The notes under the pieces: generated by a model
Told to the model about the DNA's origin: nothing
Seen by the model: only the letters and a program-made list of their open reading frames with translations
The model's database searches: none
Part shown: piece after piece, positions 6,559 through 14,500 of the stretch
Layout: each line of letters begins with the position of its first letter
Position numbering within the stretch: the first letter of the stretch is position 1
Virus record (IMG/VR): IMGVR_UViG_3300025131_000144
Location: 1 to 38,496 of that record
Direction: 5' to 3' (one strand)
DNA from: a virus
DNA length: 38,496 bases
Made by a program: the position numbers and the translations under genes

Positions 6559-7625
6559 AGATATTTACCAAACGGAGACTTCTTCTTGGCCATGGCGGCA
6601 AGTCCCTGGGCTCCACCCCAAATGGTCTTCATTTTTTTAAGGGCTTGGTTGGATATTTTTCTGATTTTGGAAGGCTTATTGCACCTAGGGGATACTGGCT
6701 TGCCATTGTTCATCATCGCACAGGGTAAATTCTTTTGAGCATATTTGATAAGCTCAGGCTTTACGCGAGTATCTAATTGGTTACGCATATCATCTATTTG
6801 TTGGGGGGTTGAGGGGACTTCCATCCATTTGCCTGTGCTTTGGGTGAATGTGACCACATCTTCAAAAAACTGGTCAATAAGTTGTTCCCATGGGACTCCT
6901 AGATTGCGGGAATCAAGATAATAACCACGAGCATGACCCTCAATCTCAGCAGGCTGTAGCATATATTCAACAAAGGGTGTAGTGTCTTGTTTGATTCCGG
7001 CTTCTATTTGTTTTTGAAACTGTTTTATTATGGCTGGGCCGTCGGGGATATCGCTTTTTTGTTGCCCACTGGATTTTATCAGATCGTTCTCTTGGAGGTA
7101 GTGAACAAACTCATGGTAGAGAACCCCATCCAAGGTAGACAATAACTTCCCAAGATCCTGCTCCGCATTTTTAGAGAATAATTCTTTGTCATATGCTATT
7201 CTTATTGAGATTCCTGTTTTTTCCGCTCCGCCGCCGATCAGTGAAAAAACACTTCCTGCCGCCGGTCCAGAAATGGATCTATCTACACCAGGGCTCAAAG
7301 ACAGCCTTAGTCTTAAATTATTCAATAGTGACTTGGGAAGCCCATCTTTAAGCCATTGGTCCAATAATGTAGGTACCTTATCTAATCCTTCCGATAAAAT
7401 ATCTCCATATTTTCCGGCGGTGATCAAAACTACTTTACCTTCTGTTCTCCATTTCTCACGATAAGCGGGGAACTCCTCCTTGTCATACGTCAGTCCTTGT
7501 TGGTCCTCTTGTGTTATAAAAGTACGAAGCATTAGCATATAAATTCTTGTAAGTTGTCGGGTTGCTGCACGGGCTTTTATTTCAGTGAGAAGGTACCTCT
7601 GCCAGTTTTCATTTATTTTATCCAT
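6555..7625 (-). CDS. Zinc metallopeptidase (HExxH zincin) with capsid-targeting-like N-terminus
   Basis: This 356-residue protein contains LYHEFVHYLQEN, a clear HExxH zinc site (H171, E172, H175) in a predicted helix. A likely third ligand is in PAEIEGHA (E227 or E229), about 52 residues later, as in gluzincin-type peptidases. The preceding strand (SIRIAYD, 140-146) would be the edge strand. The N-terminus MDKINENWQRYLLTEIKAR is a short helix with LLTE|I, a candidate prohead-protease site. The C-terminus is basic (KIRKISNQALKKMK, KKKSPFGKYL) with two cysteines in PCAMMNNGKPVSPRC. There is no signal peptide or membrane segment, so it is not an obvious secreted or lysis enzyme. A packaged protease delivered to the host is possible; a virion-maturation protease or a wall-degrading enzyme are alternatives. 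The start lacks an SD. Confidence 0.85.
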   Translation of the reverse strand: MDKINENWQRYLLTEIKARAATRQLTRIYMLMLRTFITQEDQQGLTYDKEEFPAYREKWRTEGKVVLITAGKYGDILSEGLDKVPTLLDQWLKDGLPKSLLNNLRLRLSLSPGVDRSISGPAAGSVFSLIGGGAEKTGISIRIAYDKELFSKNAEQDLGKLLSTLDGVLYHEFVHYLQENDLIKSSGQQKSDIPDGPAIIKQFQKQIEAGIKQDTTPFVEYMLQPAEIEGHARGYYLDSRNLGVPWEQLIDQFFEDVVTFTQSTGKWMEVPSTPQQIDDMRNQLDTRVKPELIKYAQKNLPCAMMNNGKPVSPRCNKPSKIRKISNQALKKMKTIWGGAQGLAAMAKKKSPFGKYL

Positions 7626-7639
7626 AATATATTTAGTAC

Positions 7640-7652
7640 ACTAATCAACTAA
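7640..7652 (-). repeat. 13-nt direct repeat in gene leader, copy B
   Basis: Identical 13-mer to 6546-6558 and likewise ending 15 nt before the next ATG (7625). Here its second TAG (7643-7641) is the stop of the RuvC-like gene, so the two copies are read in different frames. The leader continues as GTACTAAATATATT with no SD. Confidence 0.6.
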
Positions 7653-8213
7653 TACTATCTTTTCCGTCAAGAACCCTTTGTTGTCTTTATTGCGCAAGAG
7701 AAACTCTCCGGCTCTGGCTATTACGATAGCGTCTGCACGGTCGTCAGTTCCCTTTTTGTAGTTTCTTCCGCCCCGAGCCATCTCATATTTAAAAGCGCTC
7801 TTCTCTTTTTCGATAACGCTTTCAATAACCATCTTCTTTCTCTTTGGTCCCTTTGTTCCGCGGGGAAAAGATAAGCCATAGAGTGATCGGGCACTGTTAA
7901 CGTTCAAGTAGGTGGGCTCTCTTTCAAAACTGTCATAACACATCCATGAAACAATACCATTAAATTTGGCAAGCTTCATGAGGGTGTCGGCTCTTGATCG
8001 TCCTGGGATAAACTTCTTTAAGGCTGTTTCGATGAATATGTGCTCAATATTATAATTGTTGCGAATCTGCCAAAGCTCTGATCCGACTAGCTCTGCTTTA
8101 GAAAACAGGGTATCGAGTTTGGAAAGATCCCAGTGGGTGCTGAGTACGAGTTTGCGGTCATCAATAACCGCCACTCCGACGATGGAGGTAGAAATGTCTA
8201 AACCAAGGATCAT
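7641..8213 (-). CDS. RuvC-like Holliday-junction resolvase / RNase H-fold nuclease
   Basis: This 190-residue protein has a RuvC-type active site: D6 in ILGLDIS on the first strand, E62 in IFIE, and the acidic cluster D157-D158 and D161 in TDDRADA before the C-terminal helix. A lysine/arginine-rich stretch (KGPKRKKM, about 121-128) could contact DNA. The length is close to bacterial RuvC (about 170-190). The expected role is cutting branched DNA before packaging, a job done in T4 by the unrelated endonuclease VII. It sits between the fibre genes and the proteins with capsid-targeting-like starts. Just upstream is a TAGTATACTA palindrome (8219-8228 region on the minus strand) instead of an SD. 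Other RNase H-fold nucleases are possible, but the four acidic residues fit RuvC best. Confidence 0.85.
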   Translation of the reverse strand: MILGLDISTSIVGVAVIDDRKLVLSTHWDLSKLDTLFSKAELVGSELWQIRNNYNIEHIFIETALKKFIPGRSRADTLMKLAKFNGIVSWMCYDSFEREPTYLNVNSARSLYGLSFPRGTKGPKRKKMVIESVIEKEKSAFKYEMARGGRNYKKGTDDRADAIVIARAGEFLLRNKDNKGFLTEKIVLVD

Positions 8214-8224
8214 ACTGTAGTATA

Positions 8225-9448
8225 CTACATGTCCAACTTTAGTTTAAATGTGAAGTCTTGGCTTTCCTTTTTCTTCACAGGGTTTGCAAGCTTGGCCACG
8301 CCAATTAGATTTTTATGCTCATCAAATATACCAATCTCGCTGATGAAGGTTTGCTTTTCAAAAGGAGAGTCATACTCACAGTACTCATTCTGGATTGTAT
8401 TTGTGATTTTAAGCTGTCTGGGCTCAATATAGCCTCCGGAGCCAGTGAGAATATTAGCTCGCCAATCACCGTTGGAAGAACTTGGCCAAGTAGGATTAAG
8501 AGAATTATTTACTTCTCCCTTTTTAGCGGTAGCGAACATTGTCATTGTTGGAATCTTCTGTGTTCCTTTAAAGTTGACAGAAAATAAACTAGCACTAGCA
8601 TAACCCCCAGAGCTTGCAGAAATACTAGCTTGAGAATATGCGCCGAAATAAAGCCATTTTGCTTGAGTCTGTGAACCATCCGCCAAATAGTCGTCAGCAG
8701 TAGTGGCTGCGCCGATATCGGCAGAAGAGGTTATGAGCATATACCCCTCGTTATACAAAACCATCCCGATAGTTGATCCGCTCAGTGTACCCCTCGTGGA
8801 AATTAATTCTCCATTCTGACGGGAATCAATTGCCTCATCGACTAGTGTGCCAGTAAAATAAAACTTTAAACTGACGGAGCCCTTTGCAATGGAGCTTCCG
8901 TAAAATATTGATGGGATCTCGACCATGTTTACCGCGCCAGAGACATATGCCCTGGTGAACTCATATTTGTCACTTAGATAGCGATAATAGTTCATTGTAT
9001 TTTTTAGTGCCATTAGGTTTTTACGATGCTCGACGAAACTAGTCTTAGCAGCGTTAGTTCCGTCGGGAAATGGCCACGCTCGGGAAGGCTGGAATTCTCG
9101 GCGGATCGAGGAGGTCATTGGATAAGATGCTGTCAGTATGGTTCCTGGGAGGTCTTCGCTATAACTAGAGGTAGTGATGGATCGAAAAGCCAGCCAATTC
9201 CCATCACGTATAACATATGGTGTGATTAAAGAAGATGGCACTGCGTTTGCCCCGCCAACAGTCGCGACTTCAGTCCGATTAATATTATATTCGTAAAGAC
9301 TTAGATACCCATCGGGTACGTTAAGCCCTAAGTTACGATCATTGTTAATATACGCAGATCCGCTATATAACGTAAATTCATATTGCGGATGTGTGACCAT
9401 CCGATTAATTAATATGTCGTCTTTCTCGAACCGGTGGAGGTATGGCAT
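8225..9448 (-). CDS. Tail fibre / adhesin-like structural protein (407 aa), paralogue of the next gene
   Basis: This Ser/Thr/Gly/Asn-rich beta-type protein is probably part of the tail fibre or baseplate periphery. It shares with the 351-residue protein at 9461-10516 a middle segment (IGMVLYNEGYMLITSS at about 225-242) and a C-terminal domain (residues about 368-407: ISEIGIFDEHKNLIGVAKL, PVKKK, then alternating FTFKLKLDM). The N-terminal 150 residues differ from its paralogue, so the pair may share an attachment domain but differ in function. The start is well defined: AGGAGG (9459-9454) precedes the ATG. No enzymatic motif is visible. Assignment as a fibre-type protein is inferred from composition and position after the tail genes. 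Confidence 0.8.
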   Translation of the reverse strand: MPYLHRFEKDDILINRMVTHPQYEFTLYSGSAYINNDRNLGLNVPDGYLSLYEYNINRTEVATVGGANAVPSSLITPYVIRDGNWLAFRSITTSSYSEDLPGTILTASYPMTSSIRREFQPSRAWPFPDGTNAAKTSFVEHRKNLMALKNTMNYYRYLSDKYEFTRAYVSGAVNMVEIPSIFYGSSIAKGSVSLKFYFTGTLVDEAIDSRQNGELISTRGTLSGSTIGMVLYNEGYMLITSSADIGAATTADDYLADGSQTQAKWLYFGAYSQASISASSGGYASASLFSVNFKGTQKIPTMTMFATAKKGEVNNSLNPTWPSSSNGDWRANILTGSGGYIEPRQLKITNTIQNEYCEYDSPFEKQTFISEIGIFDEHKNLIGVAKLANPVKKKESQDFTFKLKLDM

Positions 9449-9460
9449 TCCAACCTCCTG

Positions 9461-10516
9461 CTAGTAGTCTAGTCTTACCCGAAGAGTGTATTCGTTGCTT
9501 GGAGTCTTTTTTAGAGGCTCGCTTACCTTGCCAACTGCTAGCAATTCATTATCGGGGCTGTACAGTCCTACCGTCGTAATGTAAGACACTGGATCGTCGG
9601 TAGCGACACTCTTGACTCTTAGTTTGCTTCCCGTAACATAAGTAGGGTTGCTACTATAATTAAACTCATTGAAGCTAGATCGGCAGAAATAGATAGTAGA
9701 ATTAAGTTCGGTGGTGTTGTTGAAGGATATATTATCTATCCTGCGACGGATTGCATCACAGCTTGAACTAATTGATCCTGATACTAATAGTTCTTCCATA
9801 TCTAGCCCACCGTCATCCATGATACAATCTGTTGCACCATTGAAAGTAGAAGAGAATAGGGAAGCAGTAAGGATAGCTACGCCGGCATCATAGAATACTA
9901 AACCGCAGGCTTCGTTAGTCACTACTCCGGCGTTTGTTGCGAACAGAGTATTAAACTCACCGGCAGGAGAATTAGTGTAGGCGTTAGTTCCGTTATTATC
10001 TTGAACAATTACTGTATCCGAGAAGGGCGTGGAATAGGCAGCGCCAACGCCGAATTTCATTTGGAAACCATTGGAAGAAACTTGTATCTGATCTTTAGTA
10101 AGCAGCCTAGCAAAATTAAAAACAATGACATCTTTCATCGTAGTGGCTGCGGCATTTGAGCCAAACGACCCGCTGTGATCAAAAGGATGTATGCTCCCTG
10201 AAGAACTGTACCCGGCCAACATCTGGGACATTTCATTATAAATATCTATTTTTGGATCATTCTGGGTTACCCCTGTTGATCCGGAAAGTCCGGAGTTAGA
10301 AGAGAATCCAGCAGTCATGTCAAATATGTGGTTAGCCGAAGAACTTAGATAAGGATAATCATATATTGATTGGAACATCCCGTGAGAGTAGTTCTTAATA
10401 TTATTATCTGAATATGTTCCTGAAATTATCGTCCCTGTCAAAGGGATAGATTCATGCAGTTTTGTTCGGCTGCTTTGGATATCGTTAGGTAAGAGAGTCT
10501 TAAAGCTAGTAGCCAT
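9461..10516 (-). CDS. Tail fibre / adhesin-like structural protein (351 aa)
   Basis: The N-terminus (TSFKTLLPNDI, HESIPLTGTIISGTY, then SHGMFQSIYDYPYL) is of a type I associate with marine phage structural proteins. The middle (about 130-220) contains FNFARLL and ACGLVFYDAGVAILTAS, matching the corresponding segment of the 407-residue paralogue. The last 40 residues (ITTVGLYSPDNELLAVGKV, PLKK, YTLRVRLDY) match its C-terminal domain. It is rich in Ser/Thr/Asn/Gly with many short beta segments. Spacing to neighbours is 10-12 nt, consistent with one structural transcript. No catalytic motif. It is likely a virion surface or baseplate-periphery protein. Confidence 0.8.
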   Translation of the reverse strand: MATSFKTLLPNDIQSSRTKLHESIPLTGTIISGTYSDNNIKNYSHGMFQSIYDYPYLSSSANHIFDMTAGFSSNSGLSGSTGVTQNDPKIDIYNEMSQMLAGYSSSGSIHPFDHSGSFGSNAAATTMKDVIVFNFARLLTKDQIQVSSNGFQMKFGVGAAYSTPFSDTVIVQDNNGTNAYTNSPAGEFNTLFATNAGVVTNEACGLVFYDAGVAILTASLFSSTFNGATDCIMDDGGLDMEELLVSGSISSSCDAIRRRIDNISFNNTTELNSTIYFCRSSFNEFNYSSNPTYVTGSKLRVKSVATDDPVSYITTVGLYSPDNELLAVGKVSEPLKKTPSNEYTLRVRLDY

Positions 10517-10526
10517 ATTTTATTTC

Positions 10527-11513
10527 CTATTGTTTCTTCAAGAGTTTAAGGGGTACATCTACTCGATATCCCGTGGTGACTCCCGTGACTCGAATGACGG
10601 TATCAATATAATAGTAGGTAACAGTATCAATTACTACCGTACTTCCAAGCTCTGTAAAGAGCGTTGTTCCTGTCTCTATATCCTGGGAGGATTTCAGACG
10701 AAAGGTTAATCGGCTCCCTAATCGACCGCGGGTAGAACTTCCAATCGCCGACCCTTCTTGGGTGGCATTTGGACCCATATTGTTAATAATAAAGGGGATA
10801 GTTGCATTAGCATTTTGGGCGTTGGCACCACCTGGCTGAGCCCCAAAATAGTGACCGTCTGAGTTCATATTAAAATAATAGCTCGCCACACTATCATCAT
10901 CGATAAAACTGGCGATCGCCATGCCCTGCCCGTCCGTTGTGGCTAACATTAGGAGACGATTATCACATTCAACCATATACTCTGTCTCAAGTAATTCTGC
11001 CTGTCTTGCCGACAAATACCCTAAAGTCAACTCTTCGCTATCAAGACCTTGGTCAAAAACTATTTGGGAGGCATTTGAAGCTATAGAATTTGCGTCAGCA
11101 TAGCGGTATCCGGATTGATTATCTCCAATTTGCGTTGTGGTAGTCTGATCGACCGACACATAATACCCGCCTACTGGTCCCGGTGATGCTGCTGTTGAGG
11201 CACCAAACCGAGTCAGACTATTAAGCTTAATAACGGGAAGATATAAAAGAGTCTCATCAGCATAAGTGAGAAGCTTGCTTTTAAGGGCTGCGGCATTATT
11301 AGTAAACGACTCAAAAATAGGAAGCTTAAGTATCCGCAAGTCCTGATATCCTGAAGATGTTACTGGCGTATAAAGGGAGTAATCTATTTCGTCGTCTCCG
11401 AACGCAAATTTAGCGATCCTGAAGCTGCCATCACCAGCAGCCAAACGTTGCCGTCCCTTCTCGGTCAGCACCGCATCAAGTATAATATCACCACTATTGT
11501 TTAAGAATGCCAT
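10527..11513 (-). CDS. Phage tail fibre-type protein with LTxxG N-terminal domain (328 aa)
   Basis: The first 45 residues (FLNNSGDIILDAVLTEKGR, then FAFGDDEIDY) form a compact domain I recognise from many phage structural proteins next to tail fibres. The same spacing L16-T17-x2-G20-[RK]-x-[RK]-x3-G27 occurs in the 304-residue protein at 18786-19700. The middle is a beta-rich fibre-like region, and the C-terminal 70 residues (about 260-328) form another beta domain ending KLLKKQ. The SD GAGGG (11524-11520) lies 6 nt before the ATG. The leader also holds a hairpin and a late-promoter-like motif. It probably begins a small transcription unit of fibre genes. Confidence 0.82.
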   Translation of the reverse strand: MAFLNNSGDIILDAVLTEKGRQRLAAGDGSFRIAKFAFGDDEIDYSLYTPVTSSGYQDLRILKLPIFESFTNNAAALKSKLLTYADETLLYLPVIKLNSLTRFGASTAASPGPVGGYYVSVDQTTTTQIGDNQSGYRYADANSIASNASQIVFDQGLDSEELTLGYLSARQAELLETEYMVECDNRLLMLATTDGQGMAIASFIDDDSVASYYFNMNSDGHYFGAQPGGANAQNANATIPFIINNMGPNATQEGSAIGSSTRGRLGSRLTFRLKSSQDIETGTTLFTELGSTVVIDTVTYYYIDTVIRVTGVTTGYRVDVPLKLLKKQ

Positions 11514-11525
11514 AACTTTCCCTCA

Positions 11526-11557
11526 TAATAAACTAGTTGCTAGTTCTTATTAAATAG
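11526..11557 (-). promoter_or_regulatory. Hairpin and late-promoter-like motif in leader of the 328-aa gene
   Basis: In the 67-nt gap, minus-strand CTATTTAATAAG (11557-11546) resembles the CTATTTATT motifs at 2741 and 3123. Its first base is 44 nt before the start codon, against 43 and 41 nt there. It overlaps the left arm of a hairpin: TAATAA, a 2-nt bulge, ACTAG, loop CAA, then CTAGT and TTATTA (arms 11526-11536 and 11540-11552). The stem ends one or two bases before the SD GAGGG. A promoter role is inferred from the conserved position. Confidence 0.4.
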
Positions 11558-11580
11558 TCTCGCTTCTGCAAAATAATCAT

Positions 11581-14500
11581 TTATTCCTCTTCGTCTGCGA
11601 TTGGGTTATCTTCATAATTGAAATCAAGTTCGATATCAAACTTTCTTCCGGTGTCCCTAGATGTAAGACGGACAATGAATTTATTACCAACAATAGAGCT
11701 TTGACCTGGCTGCCCGGCAAGGTTCCGGATAGAAGTTATACGACCCTCATCGTCTCTTTCGGTAAAAGGGTTTGACTGAAGAGGGGACGGCCTAATTTGC
11801 ATGAAGCGTGCAAATTTTTTAGTTGGAACAGTTGCCGGCATAGGGCTGTGTTCATATATATTAACTTCCGGTATCAGAAGACCCTTATCATAAACAAGAC
11901 GTACCTGATAAATTGCAGAAGGAGAAGAGACATTATCGTGTGCATCGACTGCCACACATGTATAATAGTAATAAGTATTTGTTTCAATCTCGTCAGTTAT
12001 ATTGAAAGATAAGACGCCAACCTGTCCAGAATCTTCATTTACTTCCATTTCTGGCGCATACAAAGTATTAATCAAAGTAAGGTGCCTTACCGAATCTGGG
12101 TTCTTCTCTGGATCAAATGATTGATATGCGCGTAGTGAAGATGTTGCAGTCTGATCTATCTCCAGTGACCTGTACACTCTCATCGCCTTTATTTCGGTTA
12201 CGCCTTCAGATTTACAATTTGCTGTTGCCACTAATCCTACTTCTCCGGGCCACTCTTTAGGTTCTGGCGGCGGCATCGCGTATTGTCTTTGATACCTCAT
12301 AATATCTAGAAGGCTAGTTCCATCGCCAGGATGGAAAGTCCCTCCGTGTGGAATAAATACTATAGGGAGGGCGTTAAGACCTTCATAGACCCCAGTAGAG
12401 GGGGACATTCTTATTTTAACTTGGTTCTTTCTTCCCTTCAAGGGGAAGACTTCAATATCTGGCGGTGGCGGGGGTGCGTCCATTACCTTTACAGGCGGGT
12501 ACGAAATGCCGAAACTTCTATCAAATACCTGTGCGCTAGACGCATCCCATGGCACTCGGTCGCCGGCATCATTGGTGGCATAGAATGTCCTATCATAAAC
12601 CGGCACCTCTACTAGTTCTATCTTTGGTCGGCGGAGAACATAACACCGATAACTAATAGGACTAGGCCTGTTTCCCATCAGAGCACTAATAACGTCAGCG
12701 GCATTCCCTTCCAGTCCCGCGGGAACACTTAAACCATCCATAAATAATTCATATTCTGTACTATAAATTAAACGATATTCAAAAAGTGAATATCCATAAA
12801 CATCCCCGTATTTAATCTGAGTGTCAACATATGTCAAATCCTGAACTTCTGCTCTTTGCCCCTCTAATATTGGCGTGTTCCCAATCATGATAGTCTGAAG
12901 CGTTGGCCCAGGCTGCCAAATATTTTCTTCTGTTTTGTTCAGTCTGTATTTAGTTATCTTATACCCAATAGCCTCAGAGGTGGTATGTGATCTTGTTTGA
13001 CTATTTCTAGAAGAAATGTCTAAAATTTCTTGGTATTTTTTACTCTTAACATTTGCAACACCTTGTAAACTAGTGCCCAGACTGCTTTGGTGACCCCCTA
13101 GGGCATAGGGATATGGACGTAGCCCTGTGGAGCCCTCCATGCAATGATCAGTCACAACTAGTGGTTTCACAAGTTGATTGTCCTCTGATCCATATGAGAT
13201 TATATCAGGAAGATTGTAGAACATAAGCCCCTTATTTTGTCTCCTGATGGGTGTTCGTTGGACTCGACCGTGGGGATCATGTGCAAGGTTCGAAGTTTCT
13301 ACAGAACATTCTCTAGGTGTTGGGGCAGAAGCCGAAAGCCCAGACAATACCCCAACGCTCTGTAGTTGCTGATATATCAGTGTCGATGCATGATTATTTT
13401 CAGCATCTCGGCGGAAGCTGACAGATATATTAAAAGGAAACACATGATGCTTCCCACTAAAATCATTAACAAGATCTTGATCAGTTGCTGGTAATATAAT
13501 TGTCTCTGTCACTTCGCCGGAAGAAGAGGTAGTACTACCTATGGTTCTTGATACTAGGGTATAATAATCTGACACAGAAGATGGGAGCGGCGAATCTTCT
13601 TGGCTTGCTTGGCGAGTATTTGGGTTTATAGGATTTTGGTATATGGCACTCCTTGGAAGGTCGCCGCCAAAAGTAAGGGCGTCAGACATTACCCCGATGG
13701 TGATTTCCCCGTTTTCTCTAATCTGTTCTTGGTCCATTAATATTGGGTCAATGCCGGGCCACTCAGGAGATTCAGCCCCTGCCAATAGTTCTGGTGCGAC
13801 TAAATTATGAGAAGGTATCCTTAAGTCACCAGCATCAGGAGAAACACCCGGAGCTAGAATAGAGTCAGAAACCAAATGATAGGCATACCCGTTAGTAAGA
13901 GAGGTTTCGTGAATTGAGTCTAAGGCTATAGACTTCTCATATCCTGGAATATACAGATTATAGTTCGGAGAGACTGCCGCTGGCTTACTTGTTCTTCGGC
14001 TCTCATTTAAATATAGGCGGCTCTCATACTGGTCAACAAACGGAGTAACCTGATTTGTTCTGTAGTACGACCACTGGAATGTTTCTTCTGGGTTTTGGTA
14101 TTCGGGGGAATTGGCCGCTAGCTCCAAAAGCTTGCCAAATGCAAAGCGCGGAAAGCGCCGACTTATGCCTATAATAGAACGGAAAATAAATCCAGGCGCT
14201 AGAGTTGGCGGGGCAGCGTCATCACGAGGAGCTTCCGGGTTTCGATTAAGGCGGTCGATTATTGTCCATAAAGTATCCTCGTCGTCAACAACAAACTGTT
14301 GAGCGTCAAGAGTGGTACCAAAAACTTCCTCTACGGTAATTCCTAGTGCATTAATTATAGGAGCATTTTGTCCCCCGACCTGGGACTGGAGGTTGATCAA
14401 GAATTGTGTCACTTCTCCGCTGTCTGCTGAGAAAGATCCTAGAAATTCTTGGACTGCTGAGTTCCTGAGAAGTTTTCTATAGGTTCTTTCTCTTTCTGCC

